A stretch of 42,426 bases of DNA, taken from Methanoculleus marisnigri. GTDB lineage: Archaea > Halobacteriota > Methanomicrobia > Methanomicrobiales > Methanoculleaceae. Below, piece after piece: positions 25,601 to 32,613 of the stretch (the first letter of the stretch is position 1; the number at the start of each line of letters is the position of its first letter). The stretch lies in assembly GCA_002503885.1 (NCBI GenBank), contig DASQ01000102.1, positions 1-42,426 of the forward strand, written 5' to 3'. The notes under the pieces are model-generated. The model saw only the letters and a program-made list of their open reading frames with translations. It was not told where the DNA came from and made no database searches. The position numbers and the translations under genes were made by a program.

Positions 25601-25618
25601 ACTGGTGTCGGAGGTCAT
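22616..25618 (-). CDS. hsdR: Type I restriction enzyme, endonuclease/translocase subunit HsdR
   Basis: A 1000-residue HsdR. The N-terminal nuclease domain (about 1-270) has RYALDLCLFINGLPVATFEL followed by KNN, the D...ExK core. The helicase follows: Walker A in HSAGSGKSNSIAW, the DEAH box in VIDEAHSSQGG, motif III FTATPKNKT, and motif VI around QTLSRLNR. HsdR cuts unmodified DNA after ATP-driven translocation, in complex with HsdM and HsdS. It is the last gene of the operon and starts 20 bases inside the preceding HEPN gene. Length is normal and no defect is seen. Confidence 0.95.
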   Translation of the reverse strand: MTSDTSERGLERLICTALTGAPCDADQSGGTVAYPPAPYGGAGYICGRPGDYDREYCVDLAQFSSFLRATQPEVAEVLELNSDNPARRKFLARLQGEIARRGTIDVLRSGLKHGPHHIDLFYGTPSSGNAKAAERYALNRFSVTRQLRYSRDETRYALDLCLFINGLPVATFELKNNLTKQTVEDAVQQYKRDRDPREKLFEFGRCVAHFAVDEHGVRFCTHLAGKTSWFLPFNLGYNDGAGNPPNPYGLETDFLWKHVLTRESLTDILENYAQIVEKKDEKTGRKRREQIFPRYHQLDVVRKLLAHAGQVGAGRRYLIQHSAGSGKSNSIAWLAHQLIGLKRNEKEVFDSIIVVTDRRILDQQIRDTIKQFAQVSSTVGHAERSGDLRRFIEANKKIIITTVQKFPFILDEIGGEHRGRRFAIVIDEAHSSQGGKTSTAVSMALSRAGAAEEDETPEDAINRIMESRKLLPNASYFAFTATPKNKTLELFGEPFEEGGQIMHRPFHSYTMKQAIQEGFIFDVLKSYTPVNSYYRLVKTVEGDPEFDTKRVKKKLRRYVESHDHAIRLKAEIVVDHFHEQVIGLGRIGGEARAMVVTSGIERAIQYYHAIQEYLIERRSPYRAIVAFSGEHEYGGTKVTEASLNGFPSNKIVDKIQEHPYRFLICADKFQTGYDEPLLHTMYVDKMLSGIKAVQTLSRLNRANPLKHDTFVLDFMNDSDTIHEAFSDYYRTTILSEETDPNKLHDLKGELDNYQVYTPDQVETLVELYLDDADRDRLDPILNTCIDTYKETLDEDSQVDFKSKAKAFIRTYGFLASILPYTNAEWEKLSILLNLLVPGLPAPREEDLSKGILEMIDMDSYRVEKKAAIAIQLPDADALIDPVPTSGGGRKPEPELDRLSSILKIFNDHFGNIPWSDADRVHRLLTEEIPARVAADRAYQNARKNSDKQNARIEHDKALLRVMTALLKDDTELFKQFSDNEGFRRWLSDAIFALTYTEAKV

Positions 25619-26090
25619 GGTTCTGCCTCAGTGCCCCTGTTTCGTGCAGTTTTTCTGCCTGCTTAACAAAGCACTTAAGAAAAGTCCGCATGTTTGCGAC
25701 GGTCAACTCAGTGCACCATGTCCTTTGCCCATTCCTCAAATTCCAGATCCGAACTGCACGAATTTCATTATTTTCGTCAGGCAGAAACTCGATGTTGCCA
25801 TGAGCCAGCCCGTTTCGGATTAGTCTGATCAACTCACCTAGATTCTCTTGATCTTGATCATTTGGGGACCCTTTGACAATATGGGGCCAACCCTCGTCCT
25901 CGGCCTCAGCGATAGACAATAACTTCAGATTTTGTCGGAATTTCTCCCAGGGGTGCGCCAAAGCCCCGAGAAATGAGTTGACAAGTTGTGTGACCTCATA
26001 GGGTCCATCCTCCGTTTTCCCGTCCTCAATATATTTGAGATTCACCATTGTTCGTCGCATCACATCGAAAACGGGCTCCTGTGGAATCAT
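25599..26090 (-). CDS. HEPN-family protein
   Basis: A 163-residue helical protein with the HEPN signature IRNGLAHGNI (R92, N93, H97). HEPN proteins are usually metal-independent RNases and act as toxins in defence systems. The conserved lead ALAHPWEKF and the length match the pEK499-type HEPN group. Its ATG overlaps the stop of the acidic 54-residue gene by 4 bases and its 3' end overlaps hsdR by 20 bases, so it is made together with the restriction enzyme. The RNA target is unknown. Confidence 0.82.
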   Translation of the reverse strand: MIPQEPVFDVMRRTMVNLKYIEDGKTEDGPYEVTQLVNSFLGALAHPWEKFRQNLKLLSIAEAEDEGWPHIVKGSPNDQDQENLGELIRLIRNGLAHGNIEFLPDENNEIRAVRIWNLRNGQRTWCTELTVANMRTFLKCFVKQAEKLHETGALRQNHDLRHQ

Positions 26091-26251
26091 GCCTCACCTT
26101 CCTCCGGGAAGGCGTCACCATCGGCGACTTCTTCATCGCTCTCGTCCAAGCCATCTGCCTCGTCGAGCATCCCGGGCTCCCCGGCCTCATCGGAGAGATT
26201 TGCCACTGCCTCGCGCACGTTGAGTTCCGCTACAGCCGCATCAGGAGTCAT
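26087..26251 (-). CDS. Very acidic 54-residue protein
   Basis: A 54-residue ORF that starts MTPDAAVAELNVREAVANLS and ends in a run of Asp/Glu (DEADGLDESDEEVADGD). Both ends overlap neighbours by an ATGA quadruplet, which is strong evidence that it is translated. I know no family. The acidic tail could bind and restrain the HEPN RNase next to it, or mimic nucleic acid. It could instead be a linker protein between the ATPase/DUF4276 pair and HEPN. No cysteines, no membrane segment. Confidence 0.65.
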   Translation of the reverse strand: MTPDAAVAELNVREAVANLSDEAGEPGMLDEADGLDESDEEVADGDAFPEEGEA

Positions 26252-26844
26252 TGCAGTCTCTCGTTCAAAATATGCCTCGTGCGGCGGAAAGCCGCCAGAG
26301 ATTCCAGCACAGTGGGGTTGAGCTTGCCCAGCACTTCGAAGGAACGCATATTTTTTTGATAGGCGTTTGAGCAGTTGCATGTAGCTTCTTTCAGCCTCTC
26401 CTGAATGTCGTGACGATCGCGTTGCTCGATATTGTGAAGCGGCGGCAAAGCGGATTGCTGGAAACAATTGCCGTAGTGCTGCTGGAGGGTATCCTTATCA
26501 CTTGCAATCCAGGTCTCCATGCAGGTCGTCATGAACAATACCTGCTCGTCGTTACTCCCATCAGGCTGTTCCCAACCGTCACGTGCTTTCAGGTGATCCC
26601 AGGTCTTTTCTGGATCTGCCACAGGCTCCTCGCTATCCACCAGCATTGCGACATAATCTGCATTGGAGTTTGTGTATGCCGTTTTAAAATCACAGTATGT
26701 CGAATCGCGGCTACCGCAAGCAATGAGCTGCGGCATCTTCCCCTTGAAACCTGCCGATTCCAGCAATTTTCTGAAACCCTCGCGGCAACGAATACGCAAT
26801 TCTCTGGAGTCGCCCCCGCCTTCCAGATAGATCTTTGCTTTCAC
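26248..26844 (-). CDS. DUF4276 family protein (predicted TOPRIM-like nuclease partner)
   Basis: A 198-residue protein with the DUF4276 pattern: KIYLEGGGDSRELRIRCREG at the N terminus (E8 as the TOPRIM-like glutamate), LIACGSRDSTYCDF, VAMLVDSEEPV (acidic strand) and MTTCMETWIASD. DUF4276 is regarded as TOPRIM-related and is usually found after an AAA ATPase in defence loci, similar in layout to PARIS (ATPase plus DUF4435 TOPRIM). The start is GTG 26844, overlapping the ATPase stop by 4 bases. Likely the effector of that pair. Confidence 0.82.
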   Translation of the reverse strand: MKAKIYLEGGGDSRELRIRCREGFRKLLESAGFKGKMPQLIACGSRDSTYCDFKTAYTNSNADYVAMLVDSEEPVADPEKTWDHLKARDGWEQPDGSNDEQVLFMTTCMETWIASDKDTLQQHYGNCFQQSALPPLHNIEQRDRHDIQERLKEATCNCSNAYQKNMRSFEVLGKLNPTVLESLAAFRRTRHILNERLQ

Positions 26845-28046
26845 CAGCGAGTCCCTCCTATTTCTCCCTTGAGCCAGAGTTCGCCCAGGCGGTACTTATC
26901 CAGCCATTGCGCGAGTTTCTCGCGATCCAGACGCTGCATCTCGGTTTTACCATCTATTTTCTCGCACACAATCACAGATTCCGGTGTCCCGGTCAGGGCA
27001 TCCACCAGCACATCCGAATGAGTCGTCACAATCAACTGACAGCGCTCCGATGCTGCGATCATCAAGTCTGCCAGATGAGGCAGGACATCAGGGTGCAAGC
27101 CTAGTTCAGGTTCTTCGATGCAGACCAGTGGTGGTGGGGTAGGATGGCAAAGGATCGCTATCAGACAGAGATACCGTAATGTGCCGTCAGAAAGGCGGGT
27201 TGCCGGGATACTGAATGCTCCTTCTTCCAGGTACAGTTGAACCCACCCACCCTCGATCTGAACATTGAAGTCGTCGATTGCGGGGAAGAGGTAATTCAAT
27301 GCTTCAATTATCTCAGATTTGACACGCGGTCGCAGTGAATTTAACACAAGGGGTAAATTCTCGCATGCTTCCAGCAGATATTCGGTGGGAAGGTCGGCTT
27401 TTTGTGGTTGTCGCGGAGGGGTGTAGCGTCCGAATGTCCACTCCCGGTAAAGGCGGAAAGAATCGTAAATCTCTGTTAGATAGGCAAGCGTGGGGTAACG
27501 TTCGGGGTCCCGGACTTGGGAGAGAACAGATTTTTCCGGATCGATCTTCTCTCTGGGGAGTTGTCTCTCTTCACTCTCTCCCCGCTCTGAAAATACCCTG
27601 TCTTGATACTGCGGTTTCCCCTTCAGTTTGATATACCCGTTTTCGTTTCGATAAAAAAAGAAAGGGTCCCGGTATGAAGGAAAAGGCTCTCGATTCTCAA
27701 TCCGTTCCGCCGTCACTTCAAATCGCTTGCCATGTTCCACAAATGAAAAGCTATGCCGGATGGGCATGTTAGGGCTAGCCTGGTTATGGATGATCACCTC
27801 AATAGAAGCAGTAGGATTCTTTGCACCTTTCCATAGCCAGTCATGGACCCCCCCTGCCTCCTTGACCGGAGCCGAAAGGTCTTTGGGCGCTGCTCGTAAC
27901 AGACCAATTACTTCAAGCAAGTTAGACTTACCTGAACCGTTGGGGCCGATCAACACATTAAGTGGCCCGAGCGGAAGCGGCTTGGTATCCGGCCCGAACG
28001 ACAATATATTCCTCAAGTGAATCTCTTTCAATACTGGTTCATTCAT
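26841..28046 (-). CDS. AAA family ATPase (AAA_21-like, ABC/SMC type)
   Basis: A 401-residue ATPase. Walker A is VLIGPNGSGKSNLLE (34-41), the ABC signature-like segment is ATRLSDGTLRYLCL, Walker B is PLVCIEEPELGLHPDVLP and the H loop is LIVTTHSD. These single-protein SMC-like ATPases sense phage proteins or DNA in several defence systems. Start at ATG 28046 has GGAGGTG 7 bases upstream; an ATG five codons earlier lies before that site. It is coupled to DUF4276. The pair resembles RloA/RloB-like genes inserted between hsd genes in bacteria. Confidence 0.87.
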   Translation of the reverse strand: MNEPVLKEIHLRNILSFGPDTKPLPLGPLNVLIGPNGSGKSNLLEVIGLLRAAPKDLSAPVKEAGGVHDWLWKGAKNPTASIEVIIHNQASPNMPIRHSFSFVEHGKRFEVTAERIENREPFPSYRDPFFFYRNENGYIKLKGKPQYQDRVFSERGESEERQLPREKIDPEKSVLSQVRDPERYPTLAYLTEIYDSFRLYREWTFGRYTPPRQPQKADLPTEYLLEACENLPLVLNSLRPRVKSEIIEALNYLFPAIDDFNVQIEGGWVQLYLEEGAFSIPATRLSDGTLRYLCLIAILCHPTPPPLVCIEEPELGLHPDVLPHLADLMIAASERCQLIVTTHSDVLVDALTGTPESVIVCEKIDGKTEMQRLDREKLAQWLDKYRLGELWLKGEIGGTRW

Positions 28047-28072
28047 GAGCGCCACCTCCATTTATTAAATAA

Positions 28073-29515
28073 TCATTCTTCTATCTCCACGGCACATTCG
28101 ACTTCGTCAAGTGCGCATGTCTCGTTGTCGAGGGATTCTATGTCCTCTCCAAAGATTGTTTCGGTATTGCTCTCGTCAGACAATGGGATATGACGGACAT
28201 CCACCTTGCCGGTGACGACGTCGGCGATAAGGCGGGTGCGGTACTCGCGGAGGAGGGAGATTTCGCATTGGTTATTGGTGATGGCGATTTTGGCGGGGTT
28301 CATTGCTTGTTCTATATAGCGTAGAATGTCATCTTGTTCTTCGAGACTTGGATACCACATCCAGCATTCCCCGAGGGCATCTCTGTTGATCTTGGGCATC
28401 GCAACTCTAAGTGAGCAATCGACAGTGTACTTTGTAAATGGCGCTGACAAGAGGAGTTGTAGGAAGAAAGCTGTTTTTACTTCAGTTTCCCTCACAGTTA
28501 TTGGATACATATCAGCGCTGCATAGACAATCCATCGGCGCTATCGCAGCTTTGCGAAGGTTAGGGCGTATCTTGCTGTACATGATTTGCCCTTTACAGAC
28601 CTCGTACTTGCCGCTATCTGCTCCTTGGCTTTCGGCTGTTTGAAGATGGGTGATTTCCCCAGTACCACTCTTGATATGGTTCGGCGCGATGAGGATTTTC
28701 ATCCGATGGTGTGCCTCACGTGGATCTACTTGACTGCCGGTTACCTTCGCCAAGAATTTGAAACGCTTTAACTTCCACTTTTCCGACACCTCTCCGAGCC
28801 ACTCCATGCCGGAATCTTTCATTGGAACATCCGGGTCGAGGCCGCGGGTAACGGCCTGATGGATGATAGCCTGCTTCTGCTCCTCCAGCAGTTTGATCAG
28901 CTTCTGTTTTGCGTGAATGGAGCGTCGGATGCGCTGGTCCATGTGGTCGAGGAAGCGGACGATGGCGGATTGTTCGGGGAGGGGTGGGAGCGGGAGCCAT
29001 ATTGACTTGATGGCCGCGTGCGACAGTCCATACCGCGTCACCCCGTTTGCCTCGATGTGAAACTGATATGAAACAGCGGTGCTCTGCAGTGCACGGAGTA
29101 GATAGTCACCGTAAAGTCGGTCGCGAAATGGGCGCAATAGCGCCAAATGGTACCCGCAAATGAGATCATTCGCTGACTCTTCGACAAGTGCCGGTACACC
29201 GATGTCGTTCCATGCTTCCGAGTCCTTGGTGATAAGAACATCGCCGATCTGAAGTCTAAAACGCTCGATCTCATCCACAGACGCAGTTGCGTGCATGAAC
29301 GTCATTCGATCACGAATGCGATCGTTTTTGTAGACGTCGACGTAATTGCACAGACGGACAGGTTGCTCATCATCTTTAGTATGTTTATCGACGCCACTAA
29401 CGCGCATTTCAGCAACATTCCGAAGTCTTCGCACTTCCCAATGCTCCGGCACCTTCCCCAGCCACGGTACCCCTGAATCCTTGTACGCGGGGTAGGGCTT
29501 GAGGTCGCGGATCAT
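28073..29515 (-). CDS. hsdS: Type I restriction enzyme specificity subunit HsdS
   Basis: A 480-residue HsdS with the usual two target-recognition domains. Each begins with a repeated lead (YKDSGVPWLGKVPEHWEVRR near the start and MKDSGMEWLGEVSEKWKLKR at mid-length) and each is followed by a conserved helix (PLPEQSAIVRFLDHMDQRIR and LEEQDDILRYIEQAM). It determines the bipartite DNA sequence recognised by the methylase and nuclease. The C-terminal 40 residues form an acidic tail (SLDNETCALDEVECAVEIEE) that is unusual. ATG 29515 overlaps the stop of the TIGR02391 gene. Confidence 0.93.
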   Translation of the reverse strand: MIRDLKPYPAYKDSGVPWLGKVPEHWEVRRLRNVAEMRVSGVDKHTKDDEQPVRLCNYVDVYKNDRIRDRMTFMHATASVDEIERFRLQIGDVLITKDSEAWNDIGVPALVEESANDLICGYHLALLRPFRDRLYGDYLLRALQSTAVSYQFHIEANGVTRYGLSHAAIKSIWLPLPPLPEQSAIVRFLDHMDQRIRRSIHAKQKLIKLLEEQKQAIIHQAVTRGLDPDVPMKDSGMEWLGEVSEKWKLKRFKFLAKVTGSQVDPREAHHRMKILIAPNHIKSGTGEITHLQTAESQGADSGKYEVCKGQIMYSKIRPNLRKAAIAPMDCLCSADMYPITVRETEVKTAFFLQLLLSAPFTKYTVDCSLRVAMPKINRDALGECWMWYPSLEEQDDILRYIEQAMNPAKIAITNNQCEISLLREYRTRLIADVVTGKVDVRHIPLSDESNTETIFGEDIESLDNETCALDEVECAVEIEE

Positions 29516-30318
29516 TTCGTATCCCCCAATCCTGTTGGAACGCAATCATCCAGTTTCCTGTGCAGAAGTGAGATCAACGAAAGGTAGTCTGCTGCGTCGT
29601 CTTCGCCTTCCCACAGGATCTTCGGTTCGTGAGCCAGGGGATTCCGGACGGCTCCGAAACATCCCTTCAGGAGCATAGCAAAACCTTTGTGCTCTGATTT
29701 CTCCGTTTCAGTCCGAAGCGAGTTGATAACAAGGAGCGGTCGATCGATTGAAAATACCCTGTCCACAAGTGCAACTCCATCCGCCTGGATCCCCGACATG
29801 TCGCGGATCCGCTGTGCAAGACCCTTGGTCGCCTCGAAGACTGCGTGAAAGTAGTTGTCCTGCAAGAGCTCGGCTCGGCAGTACTTCAGAACTTCGAGGT
29901 GTATGCGCCGGCCCCGGAACTTCGCCTGAATCGTTTTGACACGCCTTTCGGCTTCATCAAGTGTTTTTGCAACCTCTCGTTGCCGAAAATTCCCATCAGG
30001 ACCATATTCGAGACCAGAAAAGGCCAGGATGACGTTGAGTTCTTGGCGGTGCATCTCGAATGCATCGCTCTGCCCCGCGAAGCGGACTGGGATCAGGAGG
30101 GATCTGATGAAGTTGAGCACATTATTTGCGCATTGGTATTGTCTCTGGGATTCGAGAAACACCCACTCAAGGCGTCGCCACTTGGTGGACAGACCGGAAT
30201 TGTCCACGAGCCCGCAATTTTCTAGTGCACGGGAAATATCCGAACCGGTTCCGCACTCACCGAGAACGTGAGCCAACGCCTCGATCTGCTCTTCTGAAAA
30301 GCATGGCACGGCGCTCAT
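29512..30318 (-). CDS. TIGR02391-like protein with HEPN motif
   Basis: A 268-residue protein of the Ymh/TIGR02391 type: HAVFEATKGLAQRIRDMSGI leads to a C-terminal region with AVRNPLAHEPKI (R225, H230), the RN-x3-H pattern of HEPN RNases. Members are common beside hsdS or hsdM and are thought to be defence-related RNases; no activity is proven for this group that I know of. The stop overlaps the hsdS start (ATGA). The gap to the preceding DUF262 gene is 63 bases, the longest in the operon. Confidence 0.75.
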   Translation of the reverse strand: MSAVPCFSEEQIEALAHVLGECGTGSDISRALENCGLVDNSGLSTKWRRLEWVFLESQRQYQCANNVLNFIRSLLIPVRFAGQSDAFEMHRQELNVILAFSGLEYGPDGNFRQREVAKTLDEAERRVKTIQAKFRGRRIHLEVLKYCRAELLQDNYFHAVFEATKGLAQRIRDMSGIQADGVALVDRVFSIDRPLLVINSLRTETEKSEHKGFAMLLKGCFGAVRNPLAHEPKILWEGEDDAADYLSLISLLHRKLDDCVPTGLGDTK

Positions 30319-30381
30319 TGCGAGTATCTCCCGGTGATGCCAAAGAGCAAGCGCTCATTCCTACCAATCATTGCCACAATC

Positions 30382-32613
30382 TCATCTCCCCAGCACCGGC
30401 TCAAACCAGAGGATGGCAGCCTCGCCCTCTTTGCGCGTGATCTCGTCCACAGTGCGGCTGTGGCGGATGCTGTTGCGGAGCTCGGCAAGTTGGTTGAACT
30501 TGACGTTTAACGCATCTTTGTTAGAAAAACGCGGCTCAAAGGCCGGCCATAAGGCCCTGCTTACAATGATGTTCTGCAACTCACGAAGGTCGCAGTACTC
30601 CAGCTTCCCGGCAAGGGTTCTATACTGCTCAATATCCATTGCCGGGTTCTTTCTGGCGGCACCCAGGATGCGTTCATCCGCCTTCTGCAGTAAGTGGGGC
30701 GGTAACTCGGTCGGATCATCCTTGAGCGCCGTTGCGATGATTCTACGCAGGCCAAGTTCCACCTGCTCGATATCTTCATCCAGGTCACGCAGGTGGGGCG
30801 GTAGATCAAACCGTTCCTTGATGAGAAGGCTCTCTACGGCCTGTTGCAGGGTACGTTGCCGCTCTGTAACAAACGCCTCAAAGTCGTCGGGTGTGAAGGG
30901 ATCGCGCAGGAGGATCTCCATCGCGGCAGGAGAGATGAAGTGCGATTCAAGAATAGCACGCACATTCGATTCGCCGTTCTCAGCGATAAGCTCGGGCAGG
31001 TAGGCATTTGGAAGCCGATCGCGGATGATATTCCGGTTGGTATCTTCAGTGAGCGGTGTACGGTTCAGGATAGTGTGAACCTGATTTTTCTGCAGGTGTA
31101 CTTCTCCCCATGATGCCGGAACGATATGATGATCGTCAAGGTCGTCGTGCTGCGGGACATTGCCGGTCATCCAATCGCGAGCGCCCTGCAATACCAGCAG
31201 GTTGAAGATGCCATTATACACCGAACTCCCGCGCTTAATCTCTCTCCGCAGGTCAAGAGAGGTAAAACGTATCTTAAACTCCGAGATCAGCGCAGGTTCC
31301 GTACCATCCTCCTCAAGCCAGGCTTTAATGTCCATAAAGTCGCGTGCACTGGTCGATTCCACGGAGCCCGAGTAGCGGTTGGTGAAGACGCTGGCCCAGT
31401 ACCAGTGCCGGATCTTCCGCTGGGCATCGAGTCGACGATTGACCGGGAGCGTCTTCACATGGGCCTGTAACGCAGCGAAGGCGGGGAGGATGGAGACGTA
31501 GGGGAGATATTTAGGGGAGATCGCTCCAAACTCTTGTGGGTGGCATAGGACTTTCATCGCGGCCTCGAGCGCATCGACCGCAAGGTTCCAGTGCTTATCA
31601 AAGTCTGCGATGTCCCGGATGAGCACCTCCTTGCGCCGGGTTCCGTCGGGATCACGCACCGGCTTCTCCTGACCCGGCAGGAGGAAATAGAGGTATTTGG
31701 GCGAACAGTATGCCTGTCGGAGAATCGACATCACCTGGAGGATATAGACGTTCATCTTCTCAGTGTTGACAAATGCCAGGCGCGGCTTTGCTTCGCGCCA
31801 CATCTGCTTGAGTTGAAGTTTTTTCGGCTTGAGCAGCGCGTTCATGAGGTCGAACACATCCAGCCGGATGCCGCGGCTGTTAATCTGGGTGAAGATATCG
31901 CAGACTTTGTCGATAGCGAGATCACGATCGAGCTCGATGTATGATATCTGGTACTGCTGGGTGATTGCCCTGAGATGTTCACCGAAAGCGTGGGCATTCA
32001 CGGCATTATCGGCCGCGATCTTCGCACTGACTGAATCACCTGCTTCACTCGCCTCATGGGCTCTCTCCTTCCAGAACAGTTCATAGCCCTGTACCCAGTT
32101 TGGCAGTTCCCAACCCCCTGCACCCACAATGGAGAGCGGGAAGATATGCTGTAAGTATTGTTCCTGCCGATCCTCCATCAGTCTCGAAAAGCGCTTTGTT
32201 TGCCATTCGTAATGGAACGCATCGTCGTATTCCTCGGTTATGAAGCGATCAACACGAATGAAGTAGAAAGCACGGTTTGTCCGTCGCGGTGGAGGAATAT
32301 CAGGGGCAAGGAAAGCATAGTACATGGCCGTGAGTCGCTGCTGTCCGTCCAGCACGATATACTCTGGTCGGCTCTCCCCTGAATGCCCGTAGATACTCTC
32401 ACAGGAAAGCGCTTCAAAACTTTCCTGCTTGCTCCTCCACAGCAGCAGGCTGCCGATGTAGTAATCGAGGAATATCGACCGCATCAGCGCCTCGATATCC
32501 CAGGGATTCCACTCAAACTCGCGCTGGAAATCGGGTATGACGTAGCGACCCTCCTTGAGGCGCGTGATCAGTGTGTCCAGGCTGACGTGGTCGGGCTTCT
32601 GCGCATCCTTCAC
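30382..32613 (-). CDS. DUF262 - HNH - HEPN-like fusion protein
   Basis: A 743-residue protein. The N-terminal DUF262 domain has YVIPDFQREFEW and VLDGQQRLTAMY (DGQQR at 89-93), the NTP-hydrolysing ParB/Srx-like motif of GmrSD systems. A central HNH nuclease motif LDDHHIVPASW with NTILNRTPL-like context is at about 490-530. The C terminus has LAELRNSIRHSRTVDE (R713, H718), an Swt1/HEPN-like RNase motif. GmrSD-type proteins restrict modified phage DNA. The HEPN-like tail is not part of standard GmrSD. GTG start overlaps hsdM stop by 4 bases. Confidence 0.83.
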   Translation of the reverse strand: MKDAQKPDHVSLDTLITRLKEGRYVIPDFQREFEWNPWDIEALMRSIFLDYYIGSLLLWRSKQESFEALSCESIYGHSGESRPEYIVLDGQQRLTAMYYAFLAPDIPPPRRTNRAFYFIRVDRFITEEYDDAFHYEWQTKRFSRLMEDRQEQYLQHIFPLSIVGAGGWELPNWVQGYELFWKERAHEASEAGDSVSAKIAADNAVNAHAFGEHLRAITQQYQISYIELDRDLAIDKVCDIFTQINSRGIRLDVFDLMNALLKPKKLQLKQMWREAKPRLAFVNTEKMNVYILQVMSILRQAYCSPKYLYFLLPGQEKPVRDPDGTRRKEVLIRDIADFDKHWNLAVDALEAAMKVLCHPQEFGAISPKYLPYVSILPAFAALQAHVKTLPVNRRLDAQRKIRHWYWASVFTNRYSGSVESTSARDFMDIKAWLEEDGTEPALISEFKIRFTSLDLRREIKRGSSVYNGIFNLLVLQGARDWMTGNVPQHDDLDDHHIVPASWGEVHLQKNQVHTILNRTPLTEDTNRNIIRDRLPNAYLPELIAENGESNVRAILESHFISPAAMEILLRDPFTPDDFEAFVTERQRTLQQAVESLLIKERFDLPPHLRDLDEDIEQVELGLRRIIATALKDDPTELPPHLLQKADERILGAARKNPAMDIEQYRTLAGKLEYCDLRELQNIIVSRALWPAFEPRFSNKDALNVKFNQLAELRNSIRHSRTVDEITRKEGEAAILWFEPVLGR

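Noticed and set aside
24329..25666. 445-codon + strand frame opposite hsdR
   Set aside because: Antisense shadow of the HsdR N-terminal half.
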